From a bacterium endosymbiont of Escarpia laminata (GTDB taxonomy: Bacteria > Pseudomonadota > Gammaproteobacteria > Chromatiales > Chromatiaceae): a stretch of DNA of 64,000 nucleotides. The notes under the pieces were generated by a model. That model was not told where the DNA came from and ran no database searches. It was given only the letters and a program-made list of their open reading frames with translations. The stretch covers positions 1 through 64,000 of the forward strand of contig QGON01000052.1 in the NCBI GenBank assembly GCA_003660235.1, read 5' to 3'. Shown piece after piece: positions 9,332 to 18,709 of the stretch; positions within the stretch are counted from its first letter, which is position 1; every line of letters starts with the position of its first letter. A program made the translations under genes and the position numbers.

Positions 9332-12300
9332 ATGACGCTGGAAAAGCCTGCAAGGCGAACAAATCATCCGCTGAAATTTCTGCTGTTTGCCAACATGGCT
9401 GCAGCATTGATTCTGCTCGCCTTGGGCGTTCGTGAGTATCAGAACTTTCACACGTTTCATAGACAGTTGGCGGAAACCCAAGTCACGGATGGTGCGCGGG
9501 AGATTGCTCTCCGGCTACGGGAAATCCACACCAGCGTAGCGCTGTTTGTCCTGCAGGAGACGCAACTTCTCTCCGACCTGGTTGATGATCCCTTATCCGA
9601 CGAGCAGTACAACCACACCCGTCAACGCATCAAACTACACTTCCCCGATACCGAAGGTTTTATGCTGGCGGATCATGAAGGTGTTTCCCTGCTTGACGAC
9701 CCTTTGGCGACGCTCGACGACCAAAGACTCTTCGACCTCAAGCAGTTCGCGCAAGGCAGACAGCAAGCCACAATACTCAGAAGGTTCAGTAACAACAGCT
9801 ATCAATACGACATCATGGTTCCCTGGAGCGGAAAGAAGGGAAACCGCGGCATCTTTTTTGTCGCCTTCCGTTGCAAGGCGATCTGTCGGCTGCTTGCCAC
9901 CCACCATGTCTATGGGCACACGTTAAAGCTCTATCCATTGAATCCCGACGATCCGGTGGACAGTCCCAAACAGAAGGCCATCACAGCTGAAGTTCCAAGC
10001 GTTGGTTGGATATTGGCAAATAGCTTCACCCCATCCCTGTTCTCCAACAAATTCGCTGAAATTTCGCTTGTAGGGATATCTATTCTGCTGGGATTCTTTG
10101 CCCTCTCCCTCATTTTGTATCGCAAAGCCCGCAAAGAGGAGTCAGAAAAGGAAGTCACCGAACAACGGTACCGCGACTTGCTGGAGACATCGGAGGATCT
10201 GATCTGGAGCATCGACAACAAAGGCTATATCACACAGATCAACGATGCCGCTTGGCCAATCCTCGGCTATTCTCAGGAGGAGTTGGTTGGCCGGCCCCTG
10301 GTGGACATGATACCGGATGATGAACTCAAAACGCAGTTCAAGGCAATTCGCGAACTGCTGAAGGGTACTCCCTGGAACAACCACATAACACGTCTCAACT
10401 CAGGTGACGGACGCGAGGTACATCTAAGATTCAACGCCCTGCCAGTCATCGATGAAAACGGTTCATGCATTGGCGCAACCGGTACCGCCAGCAATATTAC
10501 AGAACAGGTACGCGCCATGGAGGTACTCTCCGAAAAGGAGTCACGCTACCGCCAGATGTTCGAAGTCAATCAGGCCATCAAGCTGATCCTGGATGCCAAG
10601 AACGGCAGGATCATCGAAGCAAATAGCGCCGCAGCCAGGCTTTATGGCCATTCGATCATCGACCTGAAAAAGATGAACTACAGCAAACTGAACCATCAAC
10701 CCGCCAGTCAACTGCGCAAACAACTGAACGCCATAAGCCAGGGCAACATCTCCAGCTATCAGGAAATTCACACCAGCGCCTCGGGTACCATGCATGATGT
10801 TGAGATCCAGGTCAGTCCCACCGGAACAAACGGCAACACCCTGCTCTACCTGATAATTACCGACGTCACAGAACGTGAGAAATCTCTGCGCGCCCTGAGG
10901 GATAATGAACAAAAGTTGCAAGGCATCATCGAGGCTGCCGCCGAAGGCATCATCATGTTCAATACTGCCGGTATCGTACAGCTTTTTAACCCTGCGGCTG
11001 AGATGATGTTCGGCTATCTCGAAGAGGATATCGTCGGCAGCAATATCGGTCAGCTGTTTTCACAAAAACAGGCACACGCTTCCAGCACAAACATTCTCGA
11101 TACCCTGGGACTCTCTCCAGATGGCAATGCCCGTGAACTCGTAGGCGTACGCAAGGATGACAGCAACCTGCCTGTAAGACTCTCCATCAGTCGTCTTGAG
11201 CTTGATGATCAGACACACTACGTCACGCTGATACAAGATATTTCGGAATCACACCAAGCCCACGAAAGACTGACCTACCTGGCACAGCATGATGTACTCA
11301 CCGGCCTGCTCAATCGCGCTGAATTCGAACGACGACTGGCCGTACTCATTTCCGTGAAGAAAGCACCAAAGGAGCATCATGTACTCTGCTTCATGGATGT
11401 CGATCAATTCAAGCTGGTCAACGATACCTGCGGCCACAAAGCCGGCGATGAGTTGCTGCAACAACTGGCCATTATCACCAAATCACAGTTGAAGGAATTC
11501 GAGTTGATTGGGCGTGTCGGCGGCGATGAATTTGGTGTCCTGCTCTCCAACTGTAGTATGGAACGTGCCGAGACAATTTGCAGCAATCTGTTACAGACCA
11601 TCCGCAACTTCCTTTTTACCTGGGAGGATCGCTCTTTCGATGTCGCTGTCAGTATTGGGCTTTCCGGGTTCAGCCCAATGGAAGAGAGCACATCGAGTAT
11701 CTTGAGCACGGCGGATGTTGCCTGCCACATGGCAAAAGAACTAGGTCGTAATCGTCTGCATATCTATCACAGTGGTGATGCGGAACTGATTCGCCATCAT
11801 GGTGACATGCATCTGGTTGCTGACATCAACCAGGCGTTGAATGAGGGACGTTTCCATCTCTATCTACAGCCTATCGTTTCAGTTGGCGATAACGGAAAGC
11901 GGCACTACGAGGTGTTGGTCCGGATGTTTGGTGAAGCGGGAGAGCTGATCATCCCCGATAACTTTATTCCTGCTGCCGAAAGATACATTCTGATGCCCGC
12001 CATCGATCGCTGGATCATCAATGAACTCTTCTCGACTCAAGGTGAAAATCTCAGGTATTGGGCAAAACTACACCCTGAGAAAGGACACTTTCTATTCGCC
12101 ATCAATCTTTCCGGGACTTCATTGACAGACGAAGGATTCCTCAACTATCTGGAGCGACTCTTCAAGGATTGGGACATCCCTCACCATACCATCTGTTTCG
12201 AGATCACTGAAACCGCAGCCGTGGCAAACCTGGATCGGGCACAACATCTGATCGAGCGCCTGAAATCGCTGGGCTGCTCTTTTGCGCTGGATGACTTCGG

Positions 12301-12571
12301 CACAGGCCTCTCTTCCTACACCTATCTCAAGGACCTGCCCGTCGACTATCTGAAAATTGACGGCAGTTTCGTGCGCAATATGGCCAAGGATCCGGTTGAC
12401 TACGCCATGGTGGAGTCGATTAATCAGATCGGACATATCCTCGGCCTGAAGACAATTGCCGAATGGGCTGAAGATGAGGCCACGCTGCTTCAGCTACGAG
12501 TACTCAATGTGGATTATGCTCAAGGTTATGGGGTTGGCGAACCCAGACCATTGAATGAGTTCAAACTCTGA
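9332..12571 (+). CDS. Membrane PAS-GGDEF-EAL signalling protein
   Basis: 1079 residues. An N-terminal membrane span (LLFANMAAALILLALGV), a roughly 210-residue periplasmic sensor region and a second span (LVGISILLGFFALSLIL) are followed by three PAS domains (about 270-395, 400-520 and 525-645). A GGDEF domain with intact GGDEF (VGGDEFGVLLS) comes next, then an EAL domain. The signature EAL reads EVL (YEVLVRMF), an allowed variant, and the downstream metal/base motif DDFGTG and the KIDGSFV segment are intact. It probably makes and/or degrades cyclic di-GMP in response to an envelope signal; which activity dominates cannot be read from sequence. Confidence 0.93.
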   Translation: MTLEKPARRTNHPLKFLLFANMAAALILLALGVREYQNFHTFHRQLAETQVTDGAREIALRLREIHTSVALFVLQETQLLSDLVDDPLSDEQYNHTRQRIKLHFPDTEGFMLADHEGVSLLDDPLATLDDQRLFDLKQFAQGRQQATILRRFSNNSYQYDIMVPWSGKKGNRGIFFVAFRCKAICRLLATHHVYGHTLKLYPLNPDDPVDSPKQKAITAEVPSVGWILANSFTPSLFSNKFAEISLVGISILLGFFALSLILYRKARKEESEKEVTEQRYRDLLETSEDLIWSIDNKGYITQINDAAWPILGYSQEELVGRPLVDMIPDDELKTQFKAIRELLKGTPWNNHITRLNSGDGREVHLRFNALPVIDENGSCIGATGTASNITEQVRAMEVLSEKESRYRQMFEVNQAIKLILDAKNGRIIEANSAAARLYGHSIIDLKKMNYSKLNHQPASQLRKQLNAISQGNISSYQEIHTSASGTMHDVEIQVSPTGTNGNTLLYLIITDVTEREKSLRALRDNEQKLQGIIEAAAEGIIMFNTAGIVQLFNPAAEMMFGYLEEDIVGSNIGQLFSQKQAHASSTNILDTLGLSPDGNARELVGVRKDDSNLPVRLSISRLELDDQTHYVTLIQDISESHQAHERLTYLAQHDVLTGLLNRAEFERRLAVLISVKKAPKEHHVLCFMDVDQFKLVNDTCGHKAGDELLQQLAIITKSQLKEFELIGRVGGDEFGVLLSNCSMERAETICSNLLQTIRNFLFTWEDRSFDVAVSIGLSGFSPMEESTSSILSTADVACHMAKELGRNRLHIYHSGDAELIRHHGDMHLVADINQALNEGRFHLYLQPIVSVGDNGKRHYEVLVRMFGEAGELIIPDNFIPAAERYILMPAIDRWIINELFSTQGENLRYWAKLHPEKGHFLFAINLSGTSLTDEGFLNYLERLFKDWDIPHHTICFEITETAAVANLDRAQHLIERLKSLGCSFALDDFGTGLSSYTYLKDLPVDYLKIDGSFVRNMAKDPVDYAMVESINQIGHILGLKTIAEWAEDEATLLQLRVLNVDYAQGYGVGEPRPLNEFKL

Positions 12572-12672
12572 TCGAGCATAGACGAGGCGTCAGCCCCAAA
12601 CCGCCTCTGCACGTCATTTTTGTTTACGCGGTTTGACTCCGCCCTCTTCAACCTCAACTGTCCCGACTATAG

Positions 12673-12698
12673 GCCCGATCAAGCACAGCGGATCGGGC
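12673..12698. repeat. Palindromic REP-like repeat, copy A
   Basis: GCCCGATC and GATCGGGC flank a 10-base loop. The element is related to the palindrome at 63861-63888, with shared loop AAG..AGCG on one strand and the same TAGGCC lead-in. A half copy starts near 59594. The 300-bp gap 12572-12872 holds only this repeat and the terminator below; no gene is supported there. Confidence 0.6.
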
Positions 12699-12815
12699 GC
12701 ACCCGCATTGACAGCACACATGGAATTGCCGGTTCCGCTACGCTTGAATCGGCCTACATTCATTCGTTGGCTGTAATAACGTCAGACACAGGGTGGGATC
12801 ACCAACTGCGCGGGC

Positions 12816-12844
12816 AAAAAAAAGCGGGGCCGAAGCCCCGCTTT
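12816..12844 (-). terminator. Rho-independent terminator of the idr operon
   Basis: On the - strand AAAGCGGGGC and GCCCCGCTTT form a strong stem with a short CGAA-type loop, followed by a run of T (plus-strand A at 12816-12823). It lies 28 bases after the stop codon of the molybdopterin subunit. Confidence 0.85.
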
Positions 12845-12872
12845 AATTCACTACTAGAGTGTTACTGAGTTA

Positions 12873-15575
12873 TCAGACGATGTTTCGCGGTGCGAAAGAC
12901 ATGCTGCGGAACTCTTTCTTATACTCGGACGGCCCAAGATTCTTGATCCTGCACACACCGAGCTTGTAGTTGTAGTTACCACTGATGTTATCAACCACGC
13001 GGCCCTGCAGTGCATTGGATGCCTGCTTCTCAGTAATGAAGTAGGAGTAAAGCGCTCCCTTCTTCACCGCTGGGGTCACGATGGCGATAGCAGTGACAGC
13101 ACCCTTCTCCAGCGCAATATGGCCGTTCTTCATCAGTTCAGAGAACTGGAAGTCTTTACCATGCACACCCTTGATGGTGTTTTTGTGCACCGGCACCCGA
13201 TTGGAGTAGAGCATCACCCGGTCACCCGACTCGATACCACGTGACGCAGCGTCGTCCGGATGGATCTCGGTGAAGTTCTCAGGCCAACGCTGAGTGATGT
13301 AGGCACGACGCTCAATATCGTCAAAACCTGACTGCCAGATCTCGTTGATACGACCGTTGGTATGCCACAACTCATCGTCCTTGGGACTCATCCACTCCCA
13401 GTAGTCAGCATAGAGACTCCAGGGGTGTTTCTGGATGTTCACACGACCGGTCTGGGAATTGAAGTGCGTTCCCTTCTTGTTGATCATGTTGGCACCCTTG
13501 GTGCGTCCTTCCCGCTCGATCTGCTCCTGGGTCATGGTGGTGTTGTGCAGTCGCACAGTACCCAACAATTCGCCAGTTTTGTAGTTAAGGAAGGTCGGTC
13601 CCTGGATACCCTCGGTACCCAGCTCTGCCAGCTTCTGATGCAAGGTCTTGCCTTCTCTATGAGCGGCAATCTTGATCATATGGTAGGCCTTGCGGTTACC
13701 ACGACTGGAGCGTGAGGACTCTTCACAAACCTGGTTGGAATCGTTCCAATCATAACCTTTGAAGCCCATCTTCTGGGCCAGCCGGGAGATGATCCACCAG
13801 TCAGGCTTGGCGTCACCGGGAGCATCGTAGAACTTCTGATATAGACGGATGCGACGCTCACCGTTGGCGCGGGCAAAATCCTCTTCACCCCAAGTGGACG
13901 CAGGGAAGACGATATCTGCAAAACGTGCACCGATAGGATCGCGCAGGTAGATATCCTGATTGATCACCACGGTACCACCGGAATCGGCACGCGCCTTGAG
14001 GGTCTTGACGATCTCATCCTTATCCCAGGAGGTAACCTGATTCGGATTATTGGTCGTCAACTCCTCAAACTTGTTGTGCAGACCATTGGCGCCAGCCATT
14101 GCCTGGATCCAGGTGGTACCGATGACATGTGCCATACGGGTGTGACCTGAATAGAGCCAACGATCCGTATCCAGGGAACGACGACGACGACCCGGCACCT
14201 TCTCAGGTGAGCGGTTACGGGGATAGCTACCACCGCCTGCGCCACCACGCTGATGACCACCGAAGCGGCCTACCACCTGACCTGGACGACCACCTGCACC
14301 GCAAATAGTTGCCAGAGAGGAGATGGCGTTGGTGTTGCCGGTGTTGTTCGACCAGTAGAAGCCCTTCTCAATACCGAAGGATGCCTTGGGACGGTCACCG
14401 CCACCACCAGTCAGCCACTTGGCCGCCTTATAGAGATCGTTTACATCGACGCCGGCAATCTTGGCTGCCACCTCTGGCTCATGTTCCTTGCGGGACATGA
14501 CCCACTTCTTATAGCCTTTTTTGCCGTATACGCCACCCGTCTGGAACTTGCCCCAGGTGGTGCGCCACTGCCATGGCGTGTTACGGGTGCCCTGGCCGAA
14601 ACCGGAACTGGAACCCCACTTGTCGTTGACCCAGTGCTTGATCCAATCCTTATCTTCCCAACCATTCTCCAGAATGATGCGGGAGATAGCACCGAGTACC
14701 GGGGTATCGGTGCCGGGATTGACCTGCAGATGGATGGTCTGATCGTCACCCTTGCTCTTGGCATATGCCAGACCAGCAGTCTCACGCACGTTCAACCAGA
14801 TGGTCTTTTGACCACGGTCGATAGCAGGCTTGATGAACTGGGTGAAGATCATGGTCTTGGTTTCATACGGGTCGGTACCGCAGATCACCAGGACATCCGC
14901 ATCCCCCCAGTCCTTATAAGCCGGACCGAAGTTGTCGAAACCCGCATCCCGGAAACCGGGGGTGGAGGTCACATCGGAAGGCGTGTCGTGGAAGGTAAAA
15001 GCCGCTGTCTTGATGGAACGGCGGGCAAACTTCTTCACCGCATAGGTGTTCTCGAAGAACTGATAAGAGAAGGTCTTCACACTGTATGCGTTGGCACCAT
15101 GCTCCTTGAGAACATGGTTGGCCACGTCAGCAGCGATGTCGAGCGCAAAGTCCCAGGTCACCGGCTGCAGGGTACCGTTGATCCGCACCAGGGGTGAGGT
15201 CAGACGGTCGTTGGTCGGTTTGTTGGGGTTGTAGCACTTCTGCGCAATACAGCCACCACGGATGGAGGAGTCACCGCCGATATTGACGACCTTGGCATCC
15301 TTATCCGGGATGATGACCACGTTGTGAGGACGCCCTTCGTGCATCACCACGTTGTGCTGAGTGGGTGCCACCCAAGCCTGTAGAGGACCAGACGGAAAGT
15401 CGGTATTGAAGGCATTCTCAGATGCCTTCGGACCGCCATCCGGGGTACCTACCGGCCAACGATAGACCTTGTATCCGCAAGCGACGATGCAGTAGTCGCA
15501 GCAGGTGGTCTTCACGTCCGCATTTTTCGGTGGTAGCGGTGCATGATCCTCAGGGAGGTAATATTTAGTTGCCAT
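12873..15575 (-). CDS. idrA: Iodate reductase-like molybdopterin catalytic subunit (arsenite oxidase family)
   Basis: 900 residues of the DMSO-reductase superfamily, AioA/IdrA branch. The N-terminal C26-x2-C29-x3-C33 motif followed by serine in place of the fourth cysteine (SSIRGG, about 103-108) indicates the [3Fe-4S] cluster typical of arsenite oxidase relatives. A RFGGHQRGG segment corresponds to the AioA substrate-pocket region. It has no signal peptide, so export would piggyback on the Tat signal of the Rieske subunit, as known for AioAB. It follows idrB by 15 bases and ends at a strong terminator. True arsenite oxidase operons lack the two di-haem peroxidases found here, whereas iodate-respiring bacteria carry idrA-idrB-idrP1-idrP2. 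Assignment to iodate therefore rests on gene neighbourhood; arsenite oxidase is the main alternative. Confidence 0.75.
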   Translation of the reverse strand: MATKYYLPEDHAPLPPKNADVKTTCCDYCIVACGYKVYRWPVGTPDGGPKASENAFNTDFPSGPLQAWVAPTQHNVVMHEGRPHNVVIIPDKDAKVVNIGGDSSIRGGCIAQKCYNPNKPTNDRLTSPLVRINGTLQPVTWDFALDIAADVANHVLKEHGANAYSVKTFSYQFFENTYAVKKFARRSIKTAAFTFHDTPSDVTSTPGFRDAGFDNFGPAYKDWGDADVLVICGTDPYETKTMIFTQFIKPAIDRGQKTIWLNVRETAGLAYAKSKGDDQTIHLQVNPGTDTPVLGAISRIILENGWEDKDWIKHWVNDKWGSSSGFGQGTRNTPWQWRTTWGKFQTGGVYGKKGYKKWVMSRKEHEPEVAAKIAGVDVNDLYKAAKWLTGGGGDRPKASFGIEKGFYWSNNTGNTNAISSLATICGAGGRPGQVVGRFGGHQRGGAGGGSYPRNRSPEKVPGRRRRSLDTDRWLYSGHTRMAHVIGTTWIQAMAGANGLHNKFEELTTNNPNQVTSWDKDEIVKTLKARADSGGTVVINQDIYLRDPIGARFADIVFPASTWGEEDFARANGERRIRLYQKFYDAPGDAKPDWWIISRLAQKMGFKGYDWNDSNQVCEESSRSSRGNRKAYHMIKIAAHREGKTLHQKLAELGTEGIQGPTFLNYKTGELLGTVRLHNTTMTQEQIEREGRTKGANMINKKGTHFNSQTGRVNIQKHPWSLYADYWEWMSPKDDELWHTNGRINEIWQSGFDDIERRAYITQRWPENFTEIHPDDAASRGIESGDRVMLYSNRVPVHKNTIKGVHGKDFQFSELMKNGHIALEKGAVTAIAIVTPAVKKGALYSYFITEKQASNALQGRVVDNISGNYNYKLGVCRIKNLGPSEYKKEFRSMSFAPRNIV

Positions 15576-15590
15576 TGTCTATTCTCCTCC

Positions 15591-16160
15591 TCAGGATTCC
15601 AACAGATTTTCGTTACGACCGAAGATCAGGCCCATCATGCCCACGGCGTATACGTCGTCGCCGTCCACCTCCAGCAGAACCTGTGGCAGGCTCTGGTAGG
15701 CTTGACCGGAAACGATGATGCCGTGACGCGTCAGATCGTAGGTCGAGAGATGCAGCGGGCACTGGCCCAGTACACGATGGTTGCCCACCGCCTGGTACTT
15801 GCCGATCATGTTGCCGCCCTGGTGGGTGCAGAGGTAGCTGAAGGCCACCACGTCACGCTGATCACCAACACCGCCACCGGCCTTCACACCGTCCATCTTG
15901 ACCAGCATGTTAATCGCACCGTCATCAGGATAGGTGAAGTTCACCGGCTGGTCGTCCTTGAGGGCGCTGAGCTGGCCGATCTTCTTACGGGGATAACCCA
16001 CGACGCGGGCCTTTGCAGCGGCCTGGCCTGGGAACAGACTGATAGAAACAGTGCTGGCCGCGGCAGCCGCGGACCCACTGTACATCAGGAACTGACGACG
16101 ATTGAGCATGCACTTACCGTGATCTGCTGCAGTCTCGTCTTTTTTCTTGATATCAGACAT
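15591..16160 (-). CDS. idrB: Iodate reductase-like Rieske [2Fe-2S] subunit, Tat-exported
   Basis: 189 residues. A twin-arginine signal (NRRQFLMYSGSAAAAAS) ends before the mature domain. The Rieske cluster ligands are C-T-H in CTHQGG and C-P-L-H in CPLHLSTYD. The extra cysteines that form a disulfide in bc1-type Rieske proteins are absent. The subunit passes electrons to or from the [3Fe-4S]/molybdenum subunit in the periplasm. The ATG overlaps the stop of the preceding peroxidase gene (TAATG), and idrA follows 15 bases later, so translation is coupled. Confidence 0.8.
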   Translation of the reverse strand: MSDIKKKDETAADHGKCMLNRRQFLMYSGSAAAAASTVSISLFPGQAAAKARVVGYPRKKIGQLSALKDDQPVNFTYPDDGAINMLVKMDGVKAGGGVGDQRDVVAFSYLCTHQGGNMIGKYQAVGNHRVLGQCPLHLSTYDLTRHGIIVSGQAYQSLPQVLLEVDGDDVYAVGMMGLIFGRNENLLES

Positions 16161-17398
16161 TATTTTGCCTCCTGTGCCGCTTCAAGCTCTGCCAGGGTAA
16201 ACAGCGGTGCGTATTCCGGCATCGCAGGTTTATCCATCAACATCTCTTCGCCGGACATGGATTCAAGGAACGCAATGAGGGCGTCCTTCTCATCATCAGT
16301 CAGACCAAGAGGCTTGATAAGCGAACTCTTGTTCTCTGGGAACAGTGTGGTACGGCCATCTTCGTCGAAACCACCGCGGTCATAGAAATCAACCACCTCT
16401 TCCAGGGTGTAGAAGACACCGTTGTGCATATAGGGTGCGGTGTATTTCAGGTAACGCAGAGGGGCAGTACGGAACTTGCCCTTGTCCCATGCATTCTTGG
16501 AACGGTAGTAGAAGCCCCAATCGGACTTGGCCTTGCGGTAACCCTCCTGGGTCTGTCCCTTCGCATACTGCTCGAAACGGAAGGTAATCTGTGCCAGTCC
16601 ATCCTCTTCCCAACGCTTGTTCGGCGGGATTCCAATATTATGGAAGTCCTGATCAGAGGTGATGGCGCCGTTGTGGCACTGGATGCAACCGGCCTTGCCT
16701 TCAAAGAGCTCTTTACCCTTCAGCTCATCTGCATTTAGTGCGCTCTTGTCGCCCAGGAGATACTTATCCAAGGGGGTATCACGCTGTACCAGGGTACGCT
16801 CAAACGAGGCGATTGCACGCCATGCGTCCCGAATGATAGGCCACTGGGTACCGAATGCCTCGCGGAAACGCTCCACATATTCAGGGATCACCCTGAGACG
16901 CGCCTCCATGATGTCGGCCTCGCCGTTGCCGGCTACGCCACCTCTGGCTGCGCCCCTGGCCTGCGACTCATTGGAAGAGGCGGAGCCTGCCCAGAATTGG
17001 CGGGGAAAGTAGGCGCTATTGATAATGGTCTGACTGTTACGCCAGTGGACCGTGCCGGGATAACCACGGGAGAAGTCCTCGGCCCAGGCCCAGCCCTGAT
17101 CAGGCTCATGGCAGGTGGAGCAACCGGTGGAGGCGTCACCACCCAAACGGGGGTCAAAAAAGAGGATCTTTCCCAGTTCGATTTTTGCAGGACTCTGCAG
17201 ATTATCCGCCGGGATCGGGGGTTCACCCAGTGGTGCCAGAGGCGCTGGACCAGCCATCGCCATTGGTGCTGCTGCCATCGACTTTTCCGCTGCAGGTGCA
17301 GCAACTGCTTCCGAAGTCGTCTGGCCAGCACAACCTGCCAGCAGTGCCGTCGTGATGGCAGCGGCCAACAGGGTCGGAGTCTGTATTACATTACTCAT
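16160..17398 (-). CDS. Di-haem cytochrome c peroxidase-like lipoprotein of the idr cluster
   Basis: 412 residues of the MauG/bacterial cytochrome c peroxidase family. A lipobox (LLAGC) follows the N-terminal hydrophobic stretch, so the protein is probably membrane-anchored in the periplasm. After an Ala/Pro-rich linker come ELGKILFFDPRLGG, the first haem site CSTCH and the second haem site CIQCH in the FEGKAGCIQCHNG context. This is one of the two peroxidase-like partners of iodate reductase (IdrP1 or IdrP2; I cannot say which). They are thought to dispose of H2O2 or reduce iodine intermediates. It lies 17 bases after the other peroxidase gene. Confidence 0.8.
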   Translation of the reverse strand: MSNVIQTPTLLAAAITTALLAGCAGQTTSEAVAAPAAEKSMAAAPMAMAGPAPLAPLGEPPIPADNLQSPAKIELGKILFFDPRLGGDASTGCSTCHEPDQGWAWAEDFSRGYPGTVHWRNSQTIINSAYFPRQFWAGSASSNESQARGAARGGVAGNGEADIMEARLRVIPEYVERFREAFGTQWPIIRDAWRAIASFERTLVQRDTPLDKYLLGDKSALNADELKGKELFEGKAGCIQCHNGAITSDQDFHNIGIPPNKRWEEDGLAQITFRFEQYAKGQTQEGYRKAKSDWGFYYRSKNAWDKGKFRTAPLRYLKYTAPYMHNGVFYTLEEVVDFYDRGGFDEDGRTTLFPENKSSLIKPLGLTDDEKDALIAFLESMSGEEMLMDKPAMPEYAPLFTLAELEAAQEAK

Positions 17399-17415
17399 CG
17401 CTGTCTCCTCGACGT

Positions 17416-18522
17416 TTAGTTCTTGACCTGAGTCCAGTTTTCGATAACCGGATACTCAGCAGGATAGGGACCTTTCCAGACGTGCTTACCGCTGGTCAGA
17501 GGATCACCCGACATCGACTCGAGGAAGGCAACCAGGTCTTTGATATCCTGTTTACCCAACTTCAAAGGCTTGAGACGGGAGTCCTTGCGGCTGTCCTTAC
17601 CGCCACCCCTGTTATAGAAGCCAACCACGTCGTAGAGGCTCTTGATCATGCCGTTGTGCATGTAGGGCGCACTGTACTTCAACTCACGCAGACTCGGGGT
17701 CACGAACTTGCCTGTGTCAGCCGCATCCATGGTTATATTGTAATAACCAGGGTCGCGTTTCAGGTTCATGTAGTCTTCGATACCCTGAAACATTGCGAAG
17801 GCGATAAAGGCATGATGGTTCATGGGATCAAGGAAAATATCGAAGTTCTCCGGCACACCGGTGTTGTATGCCTTACCATCAGTGGCAAGCGGACCGTTGT
17901 GGCACTGGATGCATCCGGCCTTACCTTTGAAGAGCTTCTGACCACGCTTGGCGGAGGCAGACATCTTGCCGGTATCGATGGGGGCATTCACGGAGGTCAG
18001 GGTCTTCAGGTATTCCGGGATCGCCTTACGTATCGAACCGTTGGATGGTTCGCCATATCCGGCATCCTTGAACATCTGAACATATTTTGGATCCTGCTTC
18101 GCACGCTCCTGCATGACCCGCATGTCCATATTCATGATGTAATCTTCCGTGAGCATTTCACGGGTTACGTCATTAAGGTTGGTGCCCAGACGACCGTCAT
18201 GCATCCAAACTTTTTTGTGAGCAGCGTTGATCACGCTGGGGCTGTTGCGGAAATGCCCGTTGCCGGGATAACCCGGGGACAGCGCATCAGGATGGCTATA
18301 GGCGTTTTCAGGTTTGTGGCAATCTGAGCAGGCTATGCCAGCATCACCCGAGATACGACGATCGAAAAAAAGTCGCTTTCCCAACTCCGCCTTGGCCGCA
18401 TTGATCTTCAGATCAGGCAAAGACGTTATGTCGGGATACTTGCCGGCTTGCGCACCGAAAGCCATACCCAGTCCCAGCGTTGCCGCCAGAAGAGTATGTC
18501 CGGTTTTGACTCGTACACCCAT
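17416..18522 (-). CDS. Di-haem cytochrome c peroxidase-like protein, first gene of the idr operon
   Basis: 368 residues with a Sec signal ending ...GAQA. Two haem c sites, CSDCH and CIQCH (FKGKAGCIQCHNG), and the ELGKRLFFDRRISGDAGIACSD start place it in the MauG/CCP family. It is a paralogue of the next gene, sharing the order of motifs and the PGYPG.{1,3}H.RNS and APYMHNG segments, but lacks the lipobox. As the promoter-proximal gene it lies under the sigma-54-type promoter at 18627-18642, with a leader of about 90 bases. It is the second peroxidase-like partner (IdrP1/IdrP2) of the molybdenum enzyme. Confidence 0.8.
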   Translation of the reverse strand: MGVRVKTGHTLLAATLGLGMAFGAQAGKYPDITSLPDLKINAAKAELGKRLFFDRRISGDAGIACSDCHKPENAYSHPDALSPGYPGNGHFRNSPSVINAAHKKVWMHDGRLGTNLNDVTREMLTEDYIMNMDMRVMQERAKQDPKYVQMFKDAGYGEPSNGSIRKAIPEYLKTLTSVNAPIDTGKMSASAKRGQKLFKGKAGCIQCHNGPLATDGKAYNTGVPENFDIFLDPMNHHAFIAFAMFQGIEDYMNLKRDPGYYNITMDAADTGKFVTPSLRELKYSAPYMHNGMIKSLYDVVGFYNRGGGKDSRKDSRLKPLKLGKQDIKDLVAFLESMSGDPLTSGKHVWKGPYPAEYPVIENWTQVKN

Positions 18523-18550
18523 TGGATTTCCTCCAGGTCAGTTCTTCATT

Positions 18551-18605
18551 TATCGGTATTCCAACTTGAGAATCAGGACAACGGAACCAAATATGAATAC
18601 CGATA
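18551..18605 (-). promoter_or_regulatory. Inverted repeat in the idr leader
   Basis: TATCGGTATTC (18551-18561) and its exact complement GAATACCGATA (18595-18605) flank 33 bases between the predicted transcription start and the first ATG. It could be an operator or an mRNA hairpin close to the ribosome site. No T-run follows. Confidence 0.5.
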
Positions 18606-18626
18606 GTCCAATTCGATCTCATTTAC

Positions 18627-18642
18627 TGCATTTTTCAGGCCA
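18627..18642 (-). promoter_or_regulatory. Sigma-54 (-24/-12) promoter of the idr operon
   Basis: On the - strand TGGCCTGAAAAATGCA has GG and GC exactly 10 bases apart, close to the consensus TGGCACG-N4-TTGCW. It shares TGGCCTG-N5-TGCA with the promoter of the bd-like operon at 25266-25281. It lies about 105 bases upstream of the first peroxidase gene. Confidence 0.6.
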
Positions 18643-18695
18643 ATCAACGAATCAAAAATAAATACCTGTAGTTACGTGGGGTTAGAAAAAACTTA

Positions 18696-18709
18696 TTGAT
18701 TCATGTCAA
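18696..18709 (-). promoter_or_regulatory. FNR/ANR-type box upstream of the idr operon
   Basis: TTGATTCATGTCAA matches TTGAT-N4-ATCAA at nine of ten positions. Its centre (about 18702) would suit a class II start near 18661, with a weak TATTTA -10, or an accessory site for the sigma-54 promoter. The remainder of the 18523-19022 gap is AT-rich and otherwise without a supportable gene. Confidence 0.5.

Noticed and set aside
14253..15197. Long + strand reading frame opposite the molybdopterin gene
   Set aside because: It mirrors a strongly supported gene on the other strand and has no recognisable domain or ribosome site. The same holds for the long antisense frames at 19698-20888, 23257-24816, 31724-33442 and 55972-57198.
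12873..16160. Arsenite oxidase aioBA
   Set aside because: The two subunits alone would fit, but two di-haem peroxidase genes are operonic and overlap the Rieske gene; that set is known from iodate reductase clusters. Kept as the main alternative.
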